This document shows positions 1 through 8,617 of a DNA stretch of 64,000 nucleotides, piece after piece. Position numbers and translations under genes: made by a program. The notes under the pieces are model-generated. The model saw only the letters and a list, made by a program, of their open reading frames with translations. It had not been told where the DNA came from and searched no databases. Position 1 is the first letter of the stretch. Every line of letters starts with the position of its first letter. The DNA is taken from the NCBI RefSeq assembly GCF_004614195.1, contig NZ_SPUM01000061.1:1-64000 (forward strand), given 5' to 3'. Origin of the DNA: Massilia horti. Lineage in GTDB: Bacteria > Pseudomonadota > Gammaproteobacteria > Burkholderiales > Burkholderiaceae_D.

Positions 1-64
1 ACCGCGTGCGCAGCAAAGCTGCACACCTACGGTCCGCATTGGGCCTCTGTGTTATTTATGTGCT

Positions 65-1480
65 TTACCGAACTGGCGGAAGCGGATGGTCCGAACGGAA
101 CGGCAGCGCCGGCAAGCCGGCCTTGTTGACCAGATTCGGCTGGGCCGACTCATCCCATGCGAAGCGCACCGTCGCCGGGTTCGGCACGTCCGGGCTGCTG
201 ACTACCACGCGGTTCTGTTCGATCACCGCATTGGCCGGATGGTAGTTGCCGTCCGAGCCGGCGATCTCGAACCAGTTCAAGGGCTCGCCGTCGCGCGAAG
301 CCAGGCCGTCGGCAAAGTCGAATGAGAGGATCGCCTTGCCGCCTTTCACTGAAAGCTTGCGGAACACCGGGCCATAGGTCGCGATGCCGCTCTTGCCGTA
401 GGTGTAGGCGAGCGCCAGGTTGGCGAACCGCAGGCCCACCGACAGCTTGTCCAGCGGATGGATGTCGCGCAGATTGTCGACCAGGTCGGTAGTGACGATC
501 ATGCCGGTGTTGGGGATGCGCAGCGCCTGCGCCTGGGCTTCCCACATGCGTGGTGCGGCCTGTGAATCCTTGACGAACTTGTCCCGCACGACATGGTAAA
601 GGTGGGGTGCCACTTGCGCGTAGTAGAACGGGAAGTCGGCCTGCCATTTGGCGCGCCAGCTCGATACCAGGGTCTCCATCATCACGGTGTACCCAGGCCC
701 CTCCTCGCCCGCGATGATGTTCGATTCGCCCTGGTACCAGATCACGCCCCGCATGCCGTATGGCGCGAGACCGGAGATCATGCCGTTATAAATGGTGGAC
801 GGATCGTTCTTCCTGGTTTCGGTGCCGGCGCTGTCATCTGGCTGCTGCACAGGGGTCCACAGCTGGATCTGGGTACCACCCCAGGTGGAATCGATCATGC
901 CTACCGGCGCGCTCAATTCTTCCTTGAGCTTTCGGCCGAAGTAATAGGCAGCGGCCGAAAATTTGGTCTTGGCGATCGAGTCCGGAGTGCACACCACCCA
1001 CTCGCCTTTCACGTCATTCTGCGGCCGCGTAAACTTCTTCCTGTCGACCTTGAACAGGCGGATGTCCGGATGGTCGGCCGCTGCGATCGCCTGCTTGCCG
1101 TCGTTGGTCTGATCGAGCGACCTTTGCATGTTCGACTGACCGGATGCCAGCCACACTTCCCCGACCAGCACATCATTGACAACGATAGCGTTGCCGTCGC
1201 CGTTGACGGTGAGCGTGGTCGCCGCGCGCGGCGCGGCGACCAGATCGAGATCGACCTGCCAACGCCCGTCGGCCCCGGCGCGCGTGGTGCGCGTCTGGTT
1301 GCCGATTTTTACCGTCACCGTTTCCTGCGGATCGGCCCATCCCCACACCGGCACCTTTGGCGATCGCTGCAGCACCATGTGGTCGGAAATGATCGCGGGC
1401 AGCCGCACAACCGCAAAGGAGGGTGAGGCGAGCAGGAATAACGACAGCAGGCCAAGTGCTTTTGTCGGGGATGTTTTCAT
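65..1480 (-). CDS. Secreted sialate O-acetylesterase-like SGNH esterase
   Basis: A 471-residue protein that probably removes acetyl groups from sialic acids or other glycans outside the cytoplasm. It starts with a signal peptide (hydrophobic core LGLLSLFLLASPSFA). The family signature is visible: ISDHMVLQR near residue 31, a small beta-sandwich segment, then VWLASGQSNM, where the Ser of GQSN is the expected nucleophile. GVIWYQGESN follows in mid-protein and matches the second conserved block of the sialate O-acetylesterase family. Length is normal for the family. It lies 25 bp downstream of another SGNH esterase on the same strand, so the two are probably co-transcribed. The true substrate could be another acetylated polysaccharide. 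Confidence 0.85.
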   Translation of the reverse strand: MKTSPTKALGLLSLFLLASPSFAVVRLPAIISDHMVLQRSPKVPVWGWADPQETVTVKIGNQTRTTRAGADGRWQVDLDLVAAPRAATTLTVNGDGNAIVVNDVLVGEVWLASGQSNMQRSLDQTNDGKQAIAAADHPDIRLFKVDRKKFTRPQNDVKGEWVVCTPDSIAKTKFSAAAYYFGRKLKEELSAPVGMIDSTWGGTQIQLWTPVQQPDDSAGTETRKNDPSTIYNGMISGLAPYGMRGVIWYQGESNIIAGEEGPGYTVMMETLVSSWRAKWQADFPFYYAQVAPHLYHVVRDKFVKDSQAAPRMWEAQAQALRIPNTGMIVTTDLVDNLRDIHPLDKLSVGLRFANLALAYTYGKSGIATYGPVFRKLSVKGGKAILSFDFADGLASRDGEPLNWFEIAGSDGNYHPANAVIEQNRVVVSSPDVPNPATVRFAWDESAQPNLVNKAGLPALPFRSDHPLPPVR

Positions 1481-1505
1481 CGGACCGTGTCTGCGTAGCT
1501 GGAAA

Positions 1506-2804
1506 TTATTGTTGGCGTCGGGCCGCTGAGCATGTGGCCAGGCGATTCAGCCCAACGGCACTGGCCATCGCACGGTAGCCGGCGGGCGAAAGATGCAAAT
1601 GGTCGCCAGAATCAAATAGGCCCTGCAACCGGTCGGGCGCAGCCGGGTCGCGAACCGCGGCGTCGAAGTCGGCGACGCCGTCGAACAGGCCGGATGTGCG
1701 AATCCAGTCATTCATCGCCTGGCGATCCGATTCGTTTTCCGGCAGCGGTTTGTACAAGGTACTGCCGCCGTACGGCGTCAAGGTTCCGGCGATCAGGCAC
1801 ACGCCCTGCTTGTGCGCGCGCTGCACCAGCTCGCGCCAGCCGGACTTTAGGTCCGCGAGCATGGCGGCGCGCGATTGCGGTGATTCGGTTTTGCCCCGGT
1901 GAAGGCGGCCCAGGTCGTTCACCCCGATCAGGACGATCGCGTGCGTAACCCCGGGACGCTGAAGCACATCCCGTTCAAAGCGCTCCAGGAGCGGCGGACC
2001 AATGCATTCGCGCAGCATGCAATTGCCGCCAATGCCCGCATTGACCACGCCTGCGGTAGCGCTACCCTCCTCTGCGAGGCGACCAATGAGAAAGTCAGTC
2101 CAGCGATCATTCCCGTCCATGGTCGATCCCGAGCCGTCGGTGATCGAATCGCCGACCGCGACGACCACGCTCGGTCGCGGATCGGCCACTACTTCAATAC
2201 CTGAAACCTGATACCAACTGGTCGCCTTGCGTGCATCCTTCAGGTCAGTCTGCGATGACTGGTCGCCAGGCGCGATGAATTGGGTGGCATGCGCGGCCAC
2301 GTGCGCGCTTTGCTGCTGGGGCAGCGCCTTGAAAAACAGCGACAGCGTCAGATCGTCCCCGCGGGCCGCTTTCCATTCGATCGGATCGCTGACATATTCG
2401 CCACCCGGTGGCACCGTGACGCCAGCCTGCCCGTCAAAGCGCAACGTTTCAAGACTGTCCAGCAGCGCTGAGCTGGCGGGACGACCGACGCGGCCGATTG
2501 TCGCCGCTCCAAGCACGAGAGGCTCGCTGCCGTACAGGTTGCTGATCCGGACCCGCAAGCGATTTCCACCTGCCGACAGGCGCATTACCTGGCGTAGCGT
2601 GAACTCGCCGAGTTCTTCCTTCTTCAGCGCGGCTTTCGCGCTTGGGACCATGAGCGCTGCACCCCAACTGCTGGTCCAGTCTGCGGATTTATCGCTTGCC
2701 GCCGCGCACGCCTCGTTCAGGCCTTGCAGCAAACACAGGCAAACAGCGGCCACGCCAATACTGCCGGCAAGTCGATTTATTTTGGGTGCCATCCGCCTGT
2801 CCAA
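1506..2804 (-). CDS. Secreted SGNH/GDSL hydrolase
   Basis: A 432-residue exported esterase/lipase of the SGNH hydrolase superfamily. An N-terminal hydrophobic segment (residues 11-29) is the export signal. A beta-rich N-terminal domain comes first, then the hydrolase domain with VGDSITDG (nucleophile Ser about 220), VNAGIGGN, GVNDLG, and the C-terminal Asp/His block DHLHLSPAGY. The start chosen is a TTG preceded at 5 bp by GGAGG; the ATG four codons later lies too far from that site. The neighbouring gene is the sialate O-acetylesterase-like protein, so the pair may de-esterify a polysaccharide. Substrate is not determinable from sequence. Confidence 0.85.
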   Translation of the reverse strand: MDRRMAPKINRLAGSIGVAAVCLCLLQGLNEACAAASDKSADWTSSWGAALMVPSAKAALKKEELGEFTLRQVMRLSAGGNRLRVRISNLYGSEPLVLGAATIGRVGRPASSALLDSLETLRFDGQAGVTVPPGGEYVSDPIEWKAARGDDLTLSLFFKALPQQQSAHVAAHATQFIAPGDQSSQTDLKDARKATSWYQVSGIEVVADPRPSVVVAVGDSITDGSGSTMDGNDRWTDFLIGRLAEEGSATAGVVNAGIGGNCMLRECIGPPLLERFERDVLQRPGVTHAIVLIGVNDLGRLHRGKTESPQSRAAMLADLKSGWRELVQRAHKQGVCLIAGTLTPYGGSTLYKPLPENESDRQAMNDWIRTSGLFDGVADFDAAVRDPAAPDRLQGLFDSGDHLHLSPAGYRAMASAVGLNRLATCSAARRQQ

Positions 2805-2915
2805 GTTTTCCTCCCAATGCCTGGCGCTTGATGTCCAGGACGCAACAGTATATCGCTCCGCGCTTTGGTTGCGCTACCATTGGAAAGATCACTTGCGATC
2901 AGTTTGATGAGCATT
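2805..2915. other. Short intergenic gap ahead of the esterase pair
   Basis: This 111-bp stretch lies between the response regulator gene and the SGNH hydrolase gene, both on the minus strand. It holds the Shine-Dalgarno GGAGG of the hydrolase. No convincing terminator is visible, so read-through from the large upstream operon cannot be excluded. Confidence 0.4.
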
Positions 2916-3572
2916 TCATTCGTCGAGCAGCCCGTGCGCAATCGCGTAGGACGTCAGCATCGAAGAATTGTGCAGGTTCAGTTTCTGCATCAGGTTGGCC
3001 CTATGTTTCTCGATGGTCTTGACGCTCAGGCTGAAATATTCGGCGATGTCTTTATTGCGGTGCCCTTCCGCGATCAGTTTGAGCACCTGGCGCTCGCGGT
3101 GCGTCAACTGGCGCAGCACGCTTGCCTGCCGCTGGCGGTTGCCCCCATCCAGATAGCCACGGATGATCTGGCCCGACACCTCCTGGCTCAGGTAGATCTT
3201 ACCCTGCAACACAGTCCGGATAGCCAGCTCCAGTTCCTCGCTCCCGGAATCCTTGAGCAGGTAGCCTTCGGCGCCTGCCTGCAGGCTGGCATTGATGTAC
3301 TCCGCTTCCTTGTGCATCGTCACCACCACCACGTGTGGCGCCGGGCGCCGCCGCTTGATGTCGATGAGCGCTTCGATCCCGTTCATGCCTGGCATCGAGA
3401 TGTCCATCAGTACCAGGTCGGGCTCGAGTAGGCGTGCCGCCTGCAGCGCCTCATGACCGTTTGCTGCTTCGCCGACCACCTCGAAGTGCGCGTGGCTTGC
3501 GAGTAAGGCCCGTAAGCCCGCCCGCAACAGGGCATGGTTTTCGACAATCAGGATACGGTGCTTGGCTGTCAT
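2916..3572 (-). CDS. NarL/FixJ-family response regulator (last gene of the export cluster)
   Basis: A 218-residue DNA-binding response regulator. The receiver domain (residues 1-120) has the acidic pair in ILIVENHALLR (one acid replaced: V-E-N), phospho-acceptor Asp in DLVLMDISMPG and the conserved Lys in YLLKDSG. The C-terminal LuxR-type helix-turn-helix reads LTHRERQVLKLIAEGHRNKDIA and then SVKTIEKHR. The ATG at 3572 is chosen because the receiver domain begins there; an open frame extends further upstream without homology. It lies 25 bp after the last pseudopilin gene. It is the natural partner of the NarX-type kinase at 28167-28859, the other end of the same minus-strand block. Confidence 0.9.
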   Translation of the reverse strand: MTAKHRILIVENHALLRAGLRALLASHAHFEVVGEAANGHEALQAARLLEPDLVLMDISMPGMNGIEALIDIKRRRPAPHVVVVTMHKEAEYINASLQAGAEGYLLKDSGSEELELAIRTVLQGKIYLSQEVSGQIIRGYLDGGNRQRQASVLRQLTHRERQVLKLIAEGHRNKDIAEYFSLSVKTIEKHRANLMQKLNLHNSSMLTSYAIAHGLLDE

Positions 3573-3597
3573 CGCGCGCTCCCGCTGGAAAGTGGGC

Positions 3598-4086
3598 TCA
3601 GGGCGGCAACGACGGCGCCGCTGCCTGCCCCGGCGAGAACATGAAGACCCATTCGGCGTAGGTCGCGGCCGCGACGAAGTTCTGGTCGGTGCGTGCGAAA
3701 CGGCCATGTTTGAGAGGCCGTTCCTGCGACAGGCTGTACACCCCGTAGATGGCCCCGTCGGCCCCGCGTGCCAGACCCCACTCGGCCGAACCGGTGATGG
3801 GGTCGGTGTAGATCTTGCGCAGGTAACGCCGCATCGCCGGCACACGCGGGTCGCGCAGCAGGTCCGCCAACTGGTAGGGATGGCGCGGCGCGCCCGGCGG
3901 CGAGTGCCGGTAATATTGCATCAGCGCGTCCCGGAACTGGTGGCCGGCGAACAGCAGTTCGCGCTCGCGCTCGCGGCGGGCAATGCCGTTCCATGCGTCG
4001 CCCAGCGCTGCCAGTGCGATGCCCATGACCACCAGCGCAACCAGCACAGCGGCATAGACAAACCCCTGCTCGCGCTGACCAATCAT
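3598..4086 (-). CDS. Type II secretion pseudopilin lacking Glu5
   Basis: A 162-residue pseudopilin. A short leader ends in Gly (MIGQREQG), followed by a long hydrophobic helix starting FVYAAVLVALVVMG. The usual Glu at mature position 5 is absent (Ala), a property typical of the GspK tip subunit. The C-terminal half nevertheless carries the GspG-like pattern YTDPITGSAEWGLAR and AIYGVYSLS. The ATG overlaps the TGA of the preceding pseudopilin gene, and two GTG codons lie just upstream as alternative starts. It probably caps or initiates the pseudopilus of the export machine encoded upstream. Identity as a pseudopilin is firm; the exact subunit class is inferred. Confidence 0.8.
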   Translation of the reverse strand: MIGQREQGFVYAAVLVALVVMGIALAALGDAWNGIARRERERELLFAGHQFRDALMQYYRHSPPGAPRHPYQLADLLRDPRVPAMRRYLRKIYTDPITGSAEWGLARGADGAIYGVYSLSQERPLKHGRFARTDQNFVAAATYAEWVFMFSPGQAAAPSLPP

Positions 4087-4478
4087 CACCACTGCCCGTA
4101 CGGCGTGCCGTCCAGGCCGTTGCCCGGCGCACCGCTGTGAACGTCAAACACGGCGCCCTGGGCGGGATCAGGCGGCGCCACGGGCACCCAGGTCGCGCTG
4201 CTGCCGGTGACGGGATCGATCGGCAGCCTGCGCACATATTTCTTGCTGACGAGCTCGTCAAGAGCGTCGGGGTATTTGCCGTTGTCTTCATAAAATTGAT
4301 CCAGCAAGTGCCGCGTCAAGGCAAGATTCGCCCGCAACATGGTCTCTCTGGATTGTTCCACGCTGTGCATGTAACGCGGAACCGCAATGCTCAACAACAG
4401 CGCGACGATCGCCATGACAACCAGCAGTTCGACCAGCGTAAACGCGCGATGGATGCGTGGGCGTAACATTTTCGTCAC
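4086..4478 (-). CDS. Type II secretion major-type pseudopilin (GspG-like)
   Basis: A 130-residue prepilin-like protein. The N-terminal leader is followed by FTLVELLVVMAIVALLLSIA, the class III signal and helix of type IV pilins, with Glu5 present. The residue before the cleavage site is Ala rather than the usual Gly (HRA/FTLVE), which prepilin peptidases tolerate poorly to moderately. The globular domain ends in the GspG pattern LPIDPVTGSSATW and GLDGTPYGQW. Its start overlaps the upstream pseudopilin gene by 4 bp and its stop touches the next pseudopilin start. No prepilin peptidase gene lies in the window, so processing would depend on a chromosomal PilD elsewhere. Confidence 0.88.
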   Translation of the reverse strand: MTKMLRPRIHRAFTLVELLVVMAIVALLLSIAVPRYMHSVEQSRETMLRANLALTRHLLDQFYEDNGKYPDALDELVSKKYVRRLPIDPVTGSSATWVPVAPPDPAQGAVFDVHSGAPGNGLDGTPYGQW

Positions 4479-4945
4479 CAGTTCCTGTACGGAATTCCGT
4501 TCAGTCCGACACCCGGGGCCAGCGAGTAGACGTCGTAGACCTCGTCCCCTTCGCGCGGATCGTCGGCGCTGCTCTGGTAATCGCGCTTGCCCCAGGTTGC
4601 CTCGTCGCTGAGCGCCGGATCCTGGCAGAGCGGGTCGCGCGGAATCCGGCGCAGGAAGTACAGGCGTGCCTGCGCCTCTACCCTGGCGGCATCCGGTACC
4701 CCTTCGACCAGCAAGCGCAGCGTGGGCGGATAGCCGGAACGGTCCATCGGCTGCACGATGCGACCCTCCTCCACCGCGTGACGGTATGCGTCGAGCGCGC
4801 CGCGGATCTCGCGCAGGGCGCGGTGCAGTTCCTGTTCTTTCGCGCGCCGCGCGGCCACTTCAGCCATCGGGATGGCCGCGCTGGCCAGCACGGCCACTAT
4901 CGCCACGCACACCAGCAGCTCGACCAGGGTAAAGCCGCGATTCAT
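4475..4945 (-). CDS. Type II secretion pseudopilin (GspG-like)
   Basis: A 156-residue pseudopilin with the short leader MNRG and the canonical helix FTLVELLVCVAIVAVLASAA, Glu5 included. A charged helix follows (ARRAKEQELHRALREIRGAL), then a GspG-like C-terminus with IPRDPLCQD, DEVYDVYSLAPG and GLNGIPYRNW. The start codon overlaps the stop of the secretin gene by 4 bp (ATGA), indicating translational coupling. Together with the next two genes it supplies the pseudopilus. It is the most canonical of the three and may be the major subunit. Confidence 0.88.
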   Translation of the reverse strand: MNRGFTLVELLVCVAIVAVLASAAIPMAEVAARRAKEQELHRALREIRGALDAYRHAVEEGRIVQPMDRSGYPPTLRLLVEGVPDAARVEAQARLYFLRRIPRDPLCQDPALSDEATWGKRDYQSSADDPREGDEVYDVYSLAPGVGLNGIPYRNW

Positions 4946-7224
4946 GGCTGCACCTGCACAACCAGCGGCGCGGGCGCGGTCACCGCGAGTGGCTCGCCCG
5001 ATACGCCGCCCGCCTCGGCCTGCGCCACGGCCACCTGCGCCGCGCCAGGAGCGATCACCTCGAACTCCACGCTCGCCGCCGCACCGGCGCCGCTGGCCGC
5101 ACCGCTGCCGGCGGCAAACTCCACCTGAACCTGCCCGGCCTGGCCGTCGAGGTTCCTGGTGAACGCCGCCCCCGCCTGCCGCATGAAGTCGCCCTCGGCC
5201 GCCTCCACCGCCTTGAGCACGGCGGCGTCATACGCCAGCGTGAACTTCAGTCCCCGCACGGCCATCGATGACTGGGTGTTCAGCGCAATCGAGATACGCT
5301 CGCCCACCTTCGCCTGCGCCGGGCCCTGCCACGACAGCACCACCGGTTGGTTAGCTGGCGACGCGGCCAGCGGCGCGCGCGCGGCAAGCGGCACAGCCGC
5401 AGCCTGCGGCGCCGCCACCGGCCCGCCGCCGGGGCTGATCCCGACGGTGCCCAGCGGGCGCAACATCAGCCGGTTCGCGCCCAACTGCGACTCGGTGCCG
5501 GACCAGTACTCGGTCTGGCGCGCGGCGGCCGTCCGGCGCACACCGATCACATGCGGCGTGAGCGACAAGACGATCTCGGTCTTGCGCGCGTTATCGCGGT
5601 GGTTCGAGAACAGGCGCCCGAGCAGTGGCAGCTGGCCCAGCCCCGGTAGCTTGCTCGCGCTGTTGCGGTCCTCGTCGTTGATCAAGCCGCCCAGGATCTG
5701 CGTTTCGCCGTCGCGCAGGCGCAGCACGGTGGTGGCGTTGCGCGTCCCGACCTGGTAGGCCAGCGTGCCGGACTGGACGTTCTGGATTTCCTTCACGATC
5801 GAGCTGACCTCGAGGTTGATCTTGATGCTCACCTCTTCGTCCAGATGAATGTCCGGCTCGACCTCGAGCTTGAGGCCCACGTCCAGGTACTGCACATTGC
5901 CGGTGATGACGGGCGCCCCGGTCGACATCGGCGTCACCGCGTTGGTAATCACCGGAACCCGGTCGCCGATCATGATCTTGGCCTTTTCATGGTTGCGGGC
6001 CCGGATGCGCGGGCTGGCCAGCAGGTTGGCATCGCTGTCCTGCATCAGCAAATTGAGCGTTACCGACGGCGCCGGCCCGGCCAGCAGGCTCGACGCCCTG
6101 GTGTCGCGCAGCGCACCCAGCGTCAGCCGATCGCCCGGTACCGACACGCCGATACTGGAGGGCAGCGCCAGGCCAAGTTCGGACAGGCGCGAGCCGGACA
6201 CTTCGAGGACCTCGACCTCCAGCATCACCTCCGGATCGGCGACGTCCTGGTCCTCCACCAGCCGCGCTGCCAGCTCCACCGCCTCTGGCGTGTCGCGCAT
6301 GACCACCGAATTGGTGCGCTCATGGACCACCACGTCGCGCGACTTGAGCAGGGTCTTGATCATGGCGGCGATCTGCTTGGCGTCGGCATTGACCAGGTGG
6401 AAGCTGCGGATCTTCAGGTCCTGGTATTCCTTCAGCTTGGCAGGCAGGTTAGGATAGACCAGCACGGTCGAATCGCTGAGCACCTTTTTCTCGAGCTGGC
6501 TCTGCATCAGCAGCAGCTCGAGCGCGTCCTGCACCGAAACGTCCTTCACGAAGATCGACACCTTGATGTCGGGCTTGATGTCCTTGTCGAGCAGGACGTT
6601 GATGCCGGAGCCGCGCGCCAGCGCCTCGAGCACGACCTTCACGTTGGCATCGCGGAACTGCAGGCTCACCGGGCTGCGAAAGCGCCCGGCCAGCCCCGGC
6701 ACCGCGGCCTGGGCGCGGCTGGCGTGCTGGTCGAGCCGCTGCAGCAGCTGGCGCGCAGCGCGATGGTCCGGGTCCTCGAGCAAGATGCGCCGCACCAGCT
6801 CGCGCGCCTGGCCCTCGTCCCTGGCCACGAGCTGGTCAGCTTCCGCCAGCTCGGCCGCATGGCGCACGTCCATGTCCAGGCTGGCCAGCCCGGCGCGGGC
6901 GTTGCGGTCGGCCGGATTGAGGTGCAGCGCGCGCTCGTACGCAGTGTGCGCGGCGGCGGCATCGCCCGCGGCGCGCGCGGTGGCGCCTTGCGACACCAGC
7001 CTGGTGACGGCGAGCTCGCGCTGGCGCGCCAGCGCCGAACGATAGGTCAGGTTGGAGGGATCGGCCTTGCTCGCCTGCGCCAGTCGCTCCAGCCCCTCCT
7101 CGACCTGGCCGGACGCGATCAGCTCAAGCCCCTCGCGCTGCAGGCGCTGCGCCGCGCAACCGGCGAGCAGGCCAACAATCGCGAACACGGCCAAAGAACG
7201 CAAGCGCCAGGAATTGGTAGGCAT
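4942..7224 (-). CDS. gspD: GspD/PilQ-type secretin lipoprotein with C-terminal cohesin domain
   Basis: A 760-residue outer-membrane secretin that should form the exit pore of the export machine. The N-terminus is a lipoprotein signal with lipobox LLAGC. TPR-like helices follow (residues about 30-150), then an N0/STN-type domain (VSLQFRDANVKVVLEALARG), N1 repeats (IRSFHLVNADAKQIAAMIKT) and the secretin core ending near residue 575 (RLRDGETQILGGLINDED, LPLLGRLF). After an Ala/Pro-rich linker, residues about 624-760 form a cohesin-like beta domain (VGERISIALNTQ, LKFTLAYDAAVLKAVE, VEFEVIAPG). A cohesin domain on a secretin is uncommon. AGGAG lies 5 bp before the ATG. The neighbours are PilM-P-like proteins and pseudopilins. 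Confidence 0.92.
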   Translation of the reverse strand: MPTNSWRLRSLAVFAIVGLLAGCAAQRLQREGLELIASGQVEEGLERLAQASKADPSNLTYRSALARQRELAVTRLVSQGATARAAGDAAAAHTAYERALHLNPADRNARAGLASLDMDVRHAAELAEADQLVARDEGQARELVRRILLEDPDHRAARQLLQRLDQHASRAQAAVPGLAGRFRSPVSLQFRDANVKVVLEALARGSGINVLLDKDIKPDIKVSIFVKDVSVQDALELLLMQSQLEKKVLSDSTVLVYPNLPAKLKEYQDLKIRSFHLVNADAKQIAAMIKTLLKSRDVVVHERTNSVVMRDTPEAVELAARLVEDQDVADPEVMLEVEVLEVSGSRLSELGLALPSSIGVSVPGDRLTLGALRDTRASSLLAGPAPSVTLNLLMQDSDANLLASPRIRARNHEKAKIMIGDRVPVITNAVTPMSTGAPVITGNVQYLDVGLKLEVEPDIHLDEEVSIKINLEVSSIVKEIQNVQSGTLAYQVGTRNATTVLRLRDGETQILGGLINDEDRNSASKLPGLGQLPLLGRLFSNHRDNARKTEIVLSLTPHVIGVRRTAAARQTEYWSGTESQLGANRLMLRPLGTVGISPGGGPVAAPQAAAVPLAARAPLAASPANQPVVLSWQGPAQAKVGERISIALNTQSSMAVRGLKFTLAYDAAVLKAVEAAEGDFMRQAGAAFTRNLDGQAGQVQVEFAAGSGAASGAGAAASVEFEVIAPGAAQVAVAQAEAGGVSGEPLAVTAPAPLVVQVQP

Positions 7225-7233
7225 GGCAGTCTC

Positions 7234-7650
7234 CTAAGGTACGTCGCCGGTTGCCAGCGACTGCTTCATCTGCAGCGGCAGGTAGGTGAACTGGATCGCG
7301 GGGCCGTCAACGCGGTCCACGCGCCAGCCGCCGTCGAGTGTGTCGCCGGCTTTGGCCAGCAGCACATGCTCGCCTTTCATCAGGAATACCAGCTTCACGC
7401 CTGCCGCGTAACGGCCCAGGTAGCGGAACGGCAGTGGCGGCGGTGCGGGCGGCGCGGAGGCGGTGTCCTGGACTTGTGGTGGCAAGGCAGGAGCTGCCGG
7501 GGCCGCCGCTGGCGCCGCCGCGCTTTGCCACGACAGCGGTGCGAACGGGTTCACCCCGGCGCCTGGCTGCGGTGGCTGTCCGGCGGCCACGCCGGCAAGT
7601 GCCAACGCGCACCCGGACAGCAGGCCGCGCACGGGGCGAAGCGGCGTCAT
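7234..7650 (-). CDS. PilP/GspC-like inner-membrane-to-secretin connector
   Basis: A 138-residue exported protein. It has an N-terminal hydrophobic segment (LLSGCALALAGVAAG), a long Pro/Ala-rich linker (residues 28-70) and a small beta domain (PFRYLGRYAAGVKLVFLMKGE, then GDTLDGGWRVDRVDG). That layout matches the PilP/GspC homology-region type of protein that bridges the inner-membrane platform to the secretin. It overlaps the preceding PilO-like gene by 4 bp and sits 9 bp before the secretin gene, as pilP does before pilQ. The call rests on position and domain style more than on strong motifs. Confidence 0.65.
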   Translation of the reverse strand: MTPLRPVRGLLSGCALALAGVAAGQPPQPGAGVNPFAPLSWQSAAAPAAAPAAPALPPQVQDTASAPPAPPPLPFRYLGRYAAGVKLVFLMKGEHVLLAKAGDTLDGGWRVDRVDGPAIQFTYLPLQMKQSLATGDVP

Positions 7651-8126
7651 GGCCGGGCCTCCATCAACACGACCAGCTTGATCCGCGCCTCGATCGCCCC
7701 GTCGCCGATCTTCTGGCGCTGCAGATGGATGGTCTCGACAGCCAGCGCCGGCAGGGCGGCATGCAGTTCATCGAGGAAGACCAGCAGCTGGGGATAGGTC
7801 AGGCGCAGCGGCAGCGTGATCTCGTAGCGCACCGCCTGCTCCTGCGCGAGCCGCACGACCTGGTAGTTGGCCTCGTCCACAAGAATCCCGGCCTGCGCGG
7901 CTGCGCCGGCGATCTGGGCCAGCACGTCGGGAAAGCTGGTTTCGCTCGGTCGAACCGGGGCCGGTTTCACCAAGGCAGCCGCTGGCCGGACAGATGCGCG
8001 GCGCGCCCCTTCCCGCTGCAGCGCGGCCACCTGGGCCTCGGCTGGCGCCAGCACCTGGAACCAGAACCAGCACGCCGCGCCGGCCAGGCAAGCTGCCAGA
8101 AGCCACGGCAAACGCTCCGGCATCAT
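7647..8126 (-). CDS. PilO/GspM-like assembly platform protein
   Basis: A 159-residue single-pass membrane protein. One transmembrane helix (LPWLLAACLAGAACWFWFQVL) is followed by a periplasmic ferredoxin-like domain with the PilO pattern of a long helix, FPDVLAQIAGAAAQAGI, then YEITLPLRLTYPQLLVFLDEL. The ATG at 8126 overlaps the stop of the PilN-like gene; a second ATG follows directly. It lies third in a pilM-N-O-P-Q-type order. Its expected role is to dimerise with the PilN-like protein and link the cytoplasmic ATPase platform to the secretin. Confidence 0.7.
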   Translation of the reverse strand: MMPERLPWLLAACLAGAACWFWFQVLAPAEAQVAALQREGARRASVRPAAALVKPAPVRPSETSFPDVLAQIAGAAAQAGILVDEANYQVVRLAQEQAVRYEITLPLRLTYPQLLVFLDELHAALPALAVETIHLQRQKIGDGAIEARIKLVVLMEARP

Positions 8127-8617
8127 GTGCTGTCTCCCCACTCGGCGAGCACCGTGAAGCGCACCGGATGCTGCGGGTCGTCGCGCAGCGTCTGATGGCT
8201 TTGCAGGAGCACCCGGACGAACGTCCCGGCGGTCCCCAGGCGGCGCAGGTAGTCAAGCAGCGCCGGCAGGTCGCGCGCTTCGCCATCCAGGCGCACGCGG
8301 CGCTGCTGGGGCGCCGGATCGAATGCGAGCAGGCTCACGTCGGCACTGGCGGCCGATGCCAACGCCTGGAACAGCCGTTCCCAGCGCACGGCCGGTACGG
8401 CTTGCGTCTGGCCGGCACTTGCCGCAGGCTTGATGCGGTGCGCCGGGAAGCGGGCCGTGTCGGCGCGTAGCAGGGCCGCCTGCGCGCGCAGGTCGGCCAG
8501 CCGCAGTGTGCCCAGCCCGAAGATCACCGCTGCCAGCATGGCGACGGCAAAGAGCTGCCTGCGATGGTTGGCCGGCGCGGCCATGTGGCTCAACACCAGT
8601 GGCGGCATGGCTCTCAT
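8123..8617 (-). CDS. PilN/GspL-like assembly platform protein
   Basis: A 164-residue protein with a short cytoplasmic N-terminus, one transmembrane helix (LFAVAMLAAVIFGLGTLRL), a helical stretch and a small periplasmic alpha/beta domain (VRWERLFQALASAASADVSL, then RRVRLDGEARDLPALLDYL). This is the PilN architecture. The ATG overlaps the TGA of the PilM-position gene (ATGA) and the gene overlaps the PilO-like gene by 4 bp. The assignment uses topology, size and order; sequence motifs alone would not prove it. Confidence 0.7.
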   Translation of the reverse strand: MRAMPPLVLSHMAAPANHRRQLFAVAMLAAVIFGLGTLRLADLRAQAALLRADTARFPAHRIKPAASAGQTQAVPAVRWERLFQALASAASADVSLLAFDPAPQQRRVRLDGEARDLPALLDYLRRLGTAGTFVRVLLQSHQTLRDDPQHPVRFTVLAEWGDST

